A stretch of 64,000 nt of DNA. It comes from Umezawaea endophytica (GTDB lineage: Bacteria; Actinomycetota; Actinomycetes; Mycobacteriales; Pseudonocardiaceae). Positions 7,130-14,150 of the stretch are shown here, piece by piece; position 1 is the stretch's first letter, and every line of letters begins with the position of its first letter. Position numbers and translations under genes: made by a program. The stretch is from assembly GCF_025061645.1 (NCBI RefSeq), contig NZ_JANYMP010000026.1, forward strand, positions 1-64,000, given 5' to 3'. The notes beneath the pieces are model-generated. The model was not told where the DNA came from and made no database searches. It worked only from the letters and a program-made list of their open reading frames with translations.

Positions 7130-8367
7130 CGGCGGTCGTCCCCGATCACCGGGGGAGCGACGAGGACGTCGTTGTCGCCCCACACGTCGTCGAGTCCTCG
7201 CAGGTATTCGGCGGACGTGTGCTCGATGTCGTCCTCGCCCTGCCCGCGTTGAGGAGCGCCGCCCGCCGCGCCAACGCCGCCCCCGGCCGCGCTTTGACGG
7301 CCGGTCAGGTGCGCGTCATCGGTGCTGGATGACGGGCCGCGGTTGACCTGGCCGCCGGGTTGGTGGCCGAGAAGTGGCGATCCGCCTGCCCTGGGGGTGC
7401 CGACGCCGGTGTGCCCGCCGCCGGCGGCGGACCTGCCGCCGCCAGTGGGGATCGCGCCGGGAACACCACGACCGCTCGAGCCGCCGCGGGACCCCGGCAC
7501 GGAGAACGCGGTACCGGGTGGGACCTGGGACGGGCCGGGCGGCACGGGGGACGAGTTCGGGTTGGTGGTGGAGGAGTCGGGTCGCAGCACCGGTGGTGTG
7601 ACCGCGTCGGACAGGTGCGTCGTGCCCTGGTCGCCCGAGTGCACGAGGGGAGGCGGTGTCACGGCGTTCGGGGTCGGCGGCGGGGACGGCGAGGCGCCCG
7701 TACCTCCTGTGCCTCCCGCGTCACCCTTGCCTCCCGTGTCGGTGACGCGGGAACGGCCGTTGAAGCCGCCTCCGTGCCGTGGCGGGACAGGAGGTCGCAC
7801 CACCTCGGGAGGTGGGACCTCGAGGGTGACGATCGGCGGTGGGATGAACGTGCCGACGGTGGACACTGCCGCGCCCGCGTTGCCCTGGTAGCCGGTCATC
7901 ATCCGCACGGCTTCGCGCTTGGCCTCGTTGGCCCGCCGCTCCTGGACGTCCTGGTCGGTCTGGCCGCCGACGAGGTGCGTGAACCCGGCGGGAATGCCCA
8001 GGAAGTCGTCGTTCGCGGTCGACGTCACCGCGACCGGTCGGGGCATCCGGCCCTTGGTGTCGCCGTAGTACGACTGCTGGGCCTGGAACGCGTTGTGGCT
8101 GGCCACCCCCGCCACGCGGGCGTTCTCGGCCCACTGCACGAGCGGCGCCATGCCACCGCTGAACGACTCGTTCGCCGCCCCGGTCCACACGGCCTTCGCG
8201 TCCCGGACGGCCCACTCGACGTCCGACTTGGCGTTGCCCATGACGGCGCGGAACGACAACCACGCGCTGTTGGTCGCGTCCACCCAACCGGCACCGGCGC
8301 TCTGGTGGATCTTGTCGTAGAGCTGCTGGTGCGACTGCGCGTCGAAGTTGTGGTTCCCCACCGGCAT
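7126..8367 (-). CDS. PPE-domain-like protein with long Pro/Gly-rich tail
   Basis: The 413-residue protein has a helical N-terminal domain of about 150 residues. It contains NFDAQSHQQLYDKIHQSAG, WVDATNSAWLSFRAVMGNAK and VWTGAANESFSGGMAPLVQW, as in actinobacterial PPE-type ESX substrates. The rest is low complexity, rich in Pro, Gly, Ser and Thr, ending in an acidic segment (IEHTSAEYLRGLDDVWGDND). ATG 8367 has a strong aaggggg ribosome site; the open frame to 8394 does not. It heads the operon with EspG-like, helical and DUF3558 genes. No EccC/EccD/mycosin genes are nearby, so export must depend on an ESX machine elsewhere. Confidence 0.75.
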   Translation of the reverse strand: MPVGNHNFDAQSHQQLYDKIHQSAGAGWVDATNSAWLSFRAVMGNAKSDVEWAVRDAKAVWTGAANESFSGGMAPLVQWAENARVAGVASHNAFQAQQSYYGDTKGRMPRPVAVTSTANDDFLGIPAGFTHLVGGQTDQDVQERRANEAKREAVRMMTGYQGNAGAAVSTVGTFIPPPIVTLEVPPPEVVRPPVPPRHGGGFNGRSRVTDTGGKGDAGGTGGTGASPSPPPTPNAVTPPPLVHSGDQGTTHLSDAVTPPVLRPDSSTTNPNSSPVPPGPSQVPPGTAFSVPGSRGGSSGRGVPGAIPTGGGRSAAGGGHTGVGTPRAGGSPLLGHQPGGQVNRGPSSSTDDAHLTGRQSAAGGGVGAAGGAPQRGQGEDDIEHTSAEYLRGLDDVWGDNDVLVAPPVIGDDRR

Positions 8368-8623
8368 GTCGAAACCCCCTTGTTCCTCGTGCACCCTCTG
8401 CGATTGCTTCGTCGCTCGGAGTGCACCACTCCCGGTCGGGACAATAGCGGAGGGGTGATGGAGCGGCGACGCTATTAGGCAATTGCCAGAGCCGTGGTGG
8501 CGGTTATCACGAGTGGTGGCGTAGGGGATCGGTGATTAATCCGCAAAGATCGTGGGCACTGTCGTGAATTTGAATAGTAGGGGTCACTCTTTCGAGTGAG
8601 ATCATCCCTTTGTTGAGAACATT

Positions 8624-9031
8624 TCACCTCCCGTCGGGCAGCGCGGTCAGCAGGCTGTCGGTCACCGTCGACGTTTCGGTGTGCCAGCCGCGCAACTCCT
8701 CCACGGTCGGGGCCTGGGCGTAGTCGGTGTGGTTGGCGACGACGCTCAAGGTGCCCCAGAGGCGGGCGGTGTGGTTGGCGAGGGGTTGGTCTACGTAGAG
8801 GGGGAGGGTGAGCAGGTCCGTTCGCATGCTGATGCTGGGTTCGCGGTGGGCGTGGTGGAGGGCTGCCACCGAGCGTTCCAGTGAGGTGCGCAGGAGCCAG
8901 GCGCAGCACTTCGGCCAGATTCCGGTGGTCAGCCTGCCGGTGGTGAGCAGGCCGTGCGCGAAGCGGAGTCGTTCGGCGATCTCGTGCTGGATCGTCGTCG
9001 TGGTGGTGGCTGTTCGAGTCGCCAAGGTCAC
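8624..9031 (-). CDS. Small conserved protein, orphan paralogue of the SMC-operon protein
   Basis: The family of this 135-residue helical protein is unknown to me, but it is clearly paralogous to the protein at 18188-18610. Both share AWLLRTxLERxV near the middle and APTVxELRGWHxxT near the C-terminus, and both are cytosolic. Here the first motif reads KCCAWLLRTSLERSVAAL and the second APTVEELRGWHTETSTV. The start is GTG 9031, 5 bases after ggagg. It is not next to SMC or nuclease genes. Its upstream region shares a dyad block with the SMC operon. An RNA-binding or HEPN-like role is only a guess from helical content and Arg/His residues. Confidence 0.7.
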   Translation of the reverse strand: MTLATRTATTTTTIQHEIAERLRFAHGLLTTGRLTTGIWPKCCAWLLRTSLERSVAALHHAHREPSISMRTDLLTLPLYVDQPLANHTARLWGTLSVVANHTDYAQAPTVEELRGWHTETSTVTDSLLTALPDGR

Positions 9032-9048
9032 CGTCTCCTCCGGTTGGC

Positions 9049-9116
9049 GCCAATGTCGAAAAACGTAGAGCGCAAATAGACCTACTGAAGAGTTGTCACA
9101 CCATCGGGTGTAATTC
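9049..9116 (-). promoter_or_regulatory. Upstream dyad block shared with the SMC-operon promoter
   Basis: The dyad acacc-atcg-ggtgt (9098-9111) lies about 70 bases upstream of the GTG at 9031. Around it the sequence matches the region upstream of the SMC operon at 21080-21152: aaacgtag, then tgaag, then tcacac-N-atcg-N-gtg, with nearly the same order and spacing. The combination suggests a common promoter and operator for the two operons. Which protein binds it is unknown. Confidence 0.5.
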
Positions 9117-9297
9117 CTCGCGTGATGAACGGCTGGGTGCGATACCGCGTGTGGCCGAACACCTCTGTCGGGTTAACCCGATTTTGGCGGACACCCAGAA
9201 CCCCCCGGTCGGGCGTGACACGGGGCTGTGCCGGATCTGACACGGCCGGTGAGCAGGGTGATTCCCGTTCGACACGAAAATCGGAGGGGGAACGTCG

Positions 9298-10245
9298 ATG
9301 GTGTGGGCTTTCGAGGCCGAGGGCCTGGTCAAGCGCTACGGGAAGACGACGGCGCTGGCGGGGATCGACCTGCGGGCCGAGCGGGGCGCGGTGCTGGGGG
9401 TGCTGGGGCCCAACGGGGCGGGGAAGACGACCGCGGTGAGGATCCTGGCGACCCTGCTGAGACCGGACGCGGGACGGGCGGCCGTCGGTGGGCTGGACGT
9501 GGTGAAGGACGCCGCCAAGGTGCGGCGGCTGATCGGGCTGACGGGGCAGTACGCGTCGGTCGACGAGGACCTGACGGGAACGCAGAACCTGGTGCTCATC
9601 GGGCAGTTGCTGGACCTGCGGACGTCCGACGCGAAGGCGCGTGCGGCCGAGCTGCTGGCCGGGTTCGGGTTGTCCGAGGCCGCGGGCAAGCAGGTGAAGA
9701 CCTACTCGGGCGGGATGCGGCGGCGGTTGGACCTGGCCGCGAGCCTGGTCGGACGGCCGGACGTCATCTACCTGGACGAGCCGACGACCGGGCTCGACCC
9801 GGCGAAGCGCGAGGACGTCTGGACGATGGTCCGGGCACTGGCGAACGACGGCGTGACGGTGCTGCTGACCACGCAGTACCTGGAGGAGGCCGACGCGCTG
9901 GCCGACACCATCTCGGTGATCGACCACGGCAAGGTCATCGCGAACGGGTCGCCGGGGGAGCTCAAGCGGGTCGTGGGCGGGCAGACGGTGCTGGTTCGGC
10001 CGTCCGACCCCGCGCACCTCGACGCGGCGGGGGCGATCGTCGCCGCGGTCGCGGGCCGCAAGGTGGAGTCGCCCGCGCGAGGGGTGCTGACGGTTCCGGT
10101 CGACGGCGACGCGGCGTTCACCGAGATCGTCCAACGCCTGGCGCGCGACCGGATCCCGGTCACCGAGCTGTCGCTGCGGCTGCCGAGCCTCGACGAGGTC
10201 TTCTTCACGCTCACCGGTCACCACACCAAGGAGGACGCGGCATGA
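9298..10245 (+). CDS. DrrA-type ABC exporter ATP-binding protein
   Basis: This 315-residue protein is the nucleotide-binding subunit of a daunorubicin-resistance-like exporter. Walker A is GPNGAGKTTAVRIL (about residues 38-51), the signature is YSGGMRRRLDLAASL (about 136-150), and Walker B is VIYLDEPTTGLDP (about 157-169), followed by an H-loop (TTQYLEEADAL). The C-terminal 90 residues form the extra domain usual for DrrA, ending PSLDEVFFTLTGHH. ATG 9298 follows a ggaggggg ribosome site. It overlaps the permease gene by 4 bases (ATGA). A drug or secondary metabolite is the usual substrate; the next gene but one is a SARP-type regulator. Confidence 0.92.
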   Translation: MVWAFEAEGLVKRYGKTTALAGIDLRAERGAVLGVLGPNGAGKTTAVRILATLLRPDAGRAAVGGLDVVKDAAKVRRLIGLTGQYASVDEDLTGTQNLVLIGQLLDLRTSDAKARAAELLAGFGLSEAAGKQVKTYSGGMRRRLDLAASLVGRPDVIYLDEPTTGLDPAKREDVWTMVRALANDGVTVLLTTQYLEEADALADTISVIDHGKVIANGSPGELKRVVGGQTVLVRPSDPAHLDAAGAIVAAVAGRKVESPARGVLTVPVDGDAAFTEIVQRLARDRIPVTELSLRLPSLDEVFFTLTGHHTKEDAA

Positions 10246-11066
10246 CCGCACTGGCGGAAACGGGATCCGAGCCGGTGCTGACCGCGCCCGCGCGCATCGC
10301 GCCGCGACCCTTCGGGCTCGTCCGGCACAGCCTCGCGCTGGCGAAGCGCAGCGTGCTCAAGACGCTCCGCACCCCGGAGCAGCTACTCGACGTGACGCTC
10401 CAGCCGATCGTCTTCGTGCTGGTGTACGTGTACCTGCTCGGCGGCGCGATCTCCGGCAGCACCGAGGAGTACCTCCAGTTCCTGCTGCCCGCGATCATGG
10501 TGCAGACGGTCATGTTCGCCGGGATGGCGACCGGGGTGAACCTCAACACCGACATCGGCAAGGGCGTGTTCGACCGGTTCCGCAGCCTGCCGATCGGCCG
10601 GTCCGCGCCGCTGATCGGGTCGGTGGCGGGTGACCTGATCCGCTACGTCGTGGCCATCGCGTCGCTGCTGGCGTTCGGGGCGGTCATGGGGTTCCGGTTC
10701 CACACCGGCGCGGTCGAGGTCCTGGCGGCGTGCCTGCTCACGGTGTTCTTCGCGTTCTGCCTGAGCTGGGCGTTCGTCCTGATCGGGATGCTGATGCGGT
10801 CACCGGGCGCCGTGCAGGGGACGGCGTTCCTGATCCTGTTCCCGCTGACGTTCGGCACGAGCATGATCGCGCCGAAGGAGACCATGCCCGGCTGGCTCCA
10901 GTCCTGGGTGGACGTGAACCCGGTGGCGCAGCTCATGGACGCCTCGCGCGCCCTGATGCTCGGCGGTCAGCTCGGGAACGACGTCCTGTGGGTGCTGGTG
11001 TGGTCGGTCGGGTTCCTCGTGGTGTTCGCGCCGCTCGCGGTGGGCGCCTACCGCCGCCGGACCTGA
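10242..11066 (+). CDS. DrrB-type ABC-2 exporter permease
   Basis: The 274-residue protein has six hydrophobic segments expected of an ABC-2 permease. The first (DVTLQPIVFVLVYVYLLGGAI minus its ends) begins near residue 50, and others are seen at YVVAIASLLAFGAVMG, LLTVFFAFCLSWAFVLIGML and VLVWSVGFLVVFAPLAVGA. The motif DRFRSLPIGRSAPLIG after the second helix is characteristic of DrrB relatives. It pairs with the ATPase whose stop it overlaps, forming a 2+2 exporter. Its last 19 bases overlap the end of the convergent SARP regulator gene. Confidence 0.92.
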   Translation: MTALAETGSEPVLTAPARIAPRPFGLVRHSLALAKRSVLKTLRTPEQLLDVTLQPIVFVLVYVYLLGGAISGSTEEYLQFLLPAIMVQTVMFAGMATGVNLNTDIGKGVFDRFRSLPIGRSAPLIGSVAGDLIRYVVAIASLLAFGAVMGFRFHTGAVEVLAACLLTVFFAFCLSWAFVLIGMLMRSPGAVQGTAFLILFPLTFGTSMIAPKETMPGWLQSWVDVNPVAQLMDASRALMLGGQLGNDVLWVLVWSVGFLVVFAPLAVGAYRRRT

Positions 11067-14000
11067 TCGATCGCGGCCGCGCGGTCCAGCGCGAAGCCTT
11101 CGGCGTGGGCGGCGTCGTACGCGGCGCCGCCCAGCGCCTCGCGCAGCGACGTCGTCAGCCGGACGACGTCGTGGTTCAGCGGGTCCGGGGCGCCGCGCAG
11201 CCGTTCGGCCACGCCGAGCACGAGCGCCGCCCCGGCCAGGTCGCCGCGGTGTTCCCGGACGGCCGCGACGGCCACGCCGACCTTCGCCAGCACCGGCATG
11301 TCCTTCGCGCTCAGCGCGTGGTCGGTGGCCTTCTCCAGCGACTCGCACGCGGTCGCCAGGTCGGCCTTCAGCACCGCGAGGAACACCGACGAGGCGAGCA
11401 CCAGCGCCCGCAGTTGCGGCGCCATGATCGCCCACCCGTCGAGCGCCTCCGCGCTGGTGGCGTAGTGCCGTTCCGCTCCGGCGAGGTCGCCGGACAGCCG
11501 GTCCAGGTCGCCCAGCGCGAGGTGCGCGAACGCCATGCCGTGCTCCGACAGCACCCCCTTGCGCGACCTGGCGACGTCCTCGTACTCGGCCCGCGCGCCT
11601 TCCGGGTCGCCGTTGTGCGACCGGGCCCCGGCGAGCACCAGCCGGTCGTGCGAGACGTCGTCGTCGGCCTGGAGCTCCAGGCGCAGGGCTATCGCCTCCT
11701 CCAGCGCGGTGATCGCCCGCTCGTGGTCGCCGAACACCAGGTGCGCCTCGGCCAGCGACGACAGCGACTGCGACAGCCCGAAGCGGTCACCGATCGCGCG
11801 GAAACCGTCGACGGCGTTGGTCATGTCGTCCCGCGTGCCCGCCATGTCGCCGTCGTTCTCCCGCAGCATCCCGCGCACCATCCACAGCGCCGCCCTGGTC
11901 CACGGGTCCGGGTGGTCGAGCCGGGCGTCCACCACCGCGAGCCCGAGTTCGACGTCGTCGGAGAAGACCGCGAACATCGGCTCGAACAGCGCGAGCACCG
12001 GGTGTCCTCTGTGGACGTTCACGGCGGAGACGGCGTCACGGAACTCGGCCAGGAACCCCGTCCAGTCGGCGCTGCCGTTCCACAGGGCGCTGTTGATCAG
12101 GTACATCGCGGTGGCGATGGCCTTCGCGGGTTGGGGGGCCTCGCCCGGAACGTCCAGCGCGCGCCGCAGCCAGGCGTCCGCGTCGACGGTGGTGCCGAGG
12201 ATCCAGCCGAACATGCCGAGCGACGCGCCCAGCCGGACGGCCGTGTCCGCGTCACCGGTGTCCGCGGCGAAGTGCAGCGCTGCGACGAGGTTGTCGCGCT
12301 CCAGGAGCAGCCGGGGCACCCAGGTGATCTGGGCGGGGCCGCGCAGGTGTGGTTCGGCGGACTCGGCGAGGTCGCGGAAGTAGGCCGCGTGCGCCTTCCG
12401 CGCCTCCGCGACGCCACCGCGCTCCGCCAGCCGTTCGAGGGCGAACTCCTTGATGGTCTCCAACATCCGGAAGTACGGCTCCGGGGCTTCGACCACCTGG
12501 AGCAGCGACTTGTCCGCCAGCGCCGTGAGCAGGTCGAGGGCCGTGCCGGGGCTCAGGTGCTCGGCGGCCTCCAGGCTGATCGCGCCGGGGAACACCGAGA
12601 GCCGCTCCACGAACGTCCGCTCCCGCTCGTCGAGCAGGTCCCAGCTCCACGCCACGACCGAGCGCAACGTCTGGTGCCGCGGCAGCGCGGTGCGGCTGCC
12701 GCCGGTGAGCAGCCGGAACCGGTCGTCGAGCCGGGCGGCCACCTGCTGCGGGGACAGCGACCGCAGCCGGGCCGCGGCCAGTTCGATCGCCAGCGGCATC
12801 CCGTCGAGCCTGCGGCAGATCTCGCCCACGGCGGCCACGTTCGCCTCGTCCACCCGGAAACCCGGTCGCACGGCGGCGGCGCGGTCGACGAGCAGCCGCA
12901 CGGCCGCGCTCCCGTTCGCCCGCGCCACGGTCGCCGCGGCGTCCGGCACGGCCAGCGGCGGCACCGGGCACAGCGCTTCTCCCAGCACGCCGAGGGGTTC
13001 CCGGCTCGTGGCCAGGATCCGCAGCCTCGGGCACCGGCCCAGCAGCTCGTCGGCGAGCCGGGCCGCGGCGTCCACGACGTGCTCGCAGTTGTCCAGCACG
13101 ACCAGGGAATCGCCGCGAGACAACAGGTCCACCAGTCGGCCGGTCACGTCCTGCGGGGGCGGGTCGCCGTCCTGCAGGCGCTTGTTCCGCGTCCCCAACG
13201 ATCCGAGCACCGCGGCGGGCACGTCCGCCGGGTCGGTCACCGACGCCAGCTCGGCCAGCCACGCCCCGTTCGGCAACCGGCTCGCGGCCGTCGTCGCGAG
13301 CCGCGTCTTGCCCGCCCCGCCGGGGCCCACCAACGTGATCAGCCTGCTCTCGCCGAGCAGCGCCGCCACCCGCGCCACCTCGGTCTCGCGGCCGACGAAG
13401 CTCGTCAACGCGGTCCGCAGGTTCCCGCGCGGCCCACCAGAACGCAGCACGGACTGGTGGACCTCGCGCAGCTCCGGCCCCGGATCGGCGCCCAGTTCCT
13501 CGACCAGCCGCCGCCGCACGTCCTCGTAGGCGGCCAGCGCCTCGGCCTGCCTGCCCACCCCGTGCAACGCCCGCACCAGCAAGCCCTGGAGGCGTTCGCG
13601 CAACGGGTGCCGCGCCGCCAGCTCGGTCAGCTCCACGACCAGCCGCTCGTCCGCGCCCCGCGCCAGGTCGGCCTCGGCGCACGCCTCGACGGCCGTCAGC
13701 CGGGCCTCGTCCAGCCTGGCCGCGTACGCGGTGGCGAACTCCGCGTCCCGCACGTCCGCCAGCGCGGGTCCGCGCCACAGCGCCAACGCCTCCCGCGCGC
13801 CGTCGGGGGTCCGCGCCAGCCGTTCGAACTCGTAGGAGTCCACGGCCGACTCCGGCAGGTCGAGCCGGTAGCCCGCGGTCGCCGACCGCACCACGTCCGG
13901 GTTCGGCAGCACCCGCCGCAACCGCGCCACCAGCGACCGCACCGAGTTGCCCTGGTCGGCTGGCGCGTCACGGGGCCACAGCGCGTCCGCCAGCTCGTCC

Positions 14001-14125
14001 ACGGTCACGACCCGGCCCACCCCGACCGCGAGCCGCACGACCAGCGTCCGCAGCCGCGTGCCGCCGATCGGCACCGGGACACCGTCCTCGGTCACCTCCA
14101 GCGGGCCCAGAATCCTCACCTGCAC
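11048..14125 (-). CDS. SARP/AfsR-type regulator: OmpR-like HTH + BTAD + NTPase + TPR
   Basis: This 1025-residue regulator begins with an OmpR-type winged helix (VRILGPLEV; LRTLVVRLAVGVGRVVTVDELADALW, residues 1-90). The bacterial activation domain (about 95-240) follows, ending GADPGPELREVHQSVL. Next is a STAND-class NTPase with P-loop LVGPGGAGKTRLA (about residue 262) and LVVLDNCEHV (Walker B). The C-terminal 400 residues are helical TPR-like repeats. Such proteins control secondary-metabolite or morphological genes in response to a signal sensed by the TPR region. It starts with GTG 14125 and converges on the DrrAB exporter, a plausible but unproven target. Confidence 0.88.
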   Translation of the reverse strand: MQVRILGPLEVTEDGVPVPIGGTRLRTLVVRLAVGVGRVVTVDELADALWPRDAPADQGNSVRSLVARLRRVLPNPDVVRSATAGYRLDLPESAVDSYEFERLARTPDGAREALALWRGPALADVRDAEFATAYAARLDEARLTAVEACAEADLARGADERLVVELTELAARHPLRERLQGLLVRALHGVGRQAEALAAYEDVRRRLVEELGADPGPELREVHQSVLRSGGPRGNLRTALTSFVGRETEVARVAALLGESRLITLVGPGGAGKTRLATTAASRLPNGAWLAELASVTDPADVPAAVLGSLGTRNKRLQDGDPPPQDVTGRLVDLLSRGDSLVVLDNCEHVVDAAARLADELLGRCPRLRILATSREPLGVLGEALCPVPPLAVPDAAATVARANGSAAVRLLVDRAAAVRPGFRVDEANVAAVGEICRRLDGMPLAIELAAARLRSLSPQQVAARLDDRFRLLTGGSRTALPRHQTLRSVVAWSWDLLDERERTFVERLSVFPGAISLEAAEHLSPGTALDLLTALADKSLLQVVEAPEPYFRMLETIKEFALERLAERGGVAEARKAHAAYFRDLAESAEPHLRGPAQITWVPRLLLERDNLVAALHFAADTGDADTAVRLGASLGMFGWILGTTVDADAWLRRALDVPGEAPQPAKAIATAMYLINSALWNGSADWTGFLAEFRDAVSAVNVHRGHPVLALFEPMFAVFSDDVELGLAVVDARLDHPDPWTRAALWMVRGMLRENDGDMAGTRDDMTNAVDGFRAIGDRFGLSQSLSSLAEAHLVFGDHERAITALEEAIALRLELQADDDVSHDRLVLAGARSHNGDPEGARAEYEDVARSRKGVLSEHGMAFAHLALGDLDRLSGDLAGAERHYATSAEALDGWAIMAPQLRALVLASSVFLAVLKADLATACESLEKATDHALSAKDMPVLAKVGVAVAAVREHRGDLAGAALVLGVAERLRGAPDPLNHDVVRLTTSLREALGGAAYDAAHAEGFALDRAAAIDQVRRR

Positions 14126-14150
14126 GACTCAACTGTGCCACGCGGTCCGG

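Noticed and set aside
8475-9053. Alternative 192-codon frame overlapping the orphan small protein
   Set aside because: It is Arg/Pro/His rich; the other frame contains motifs shared with the paralogue and has a ribosome site.
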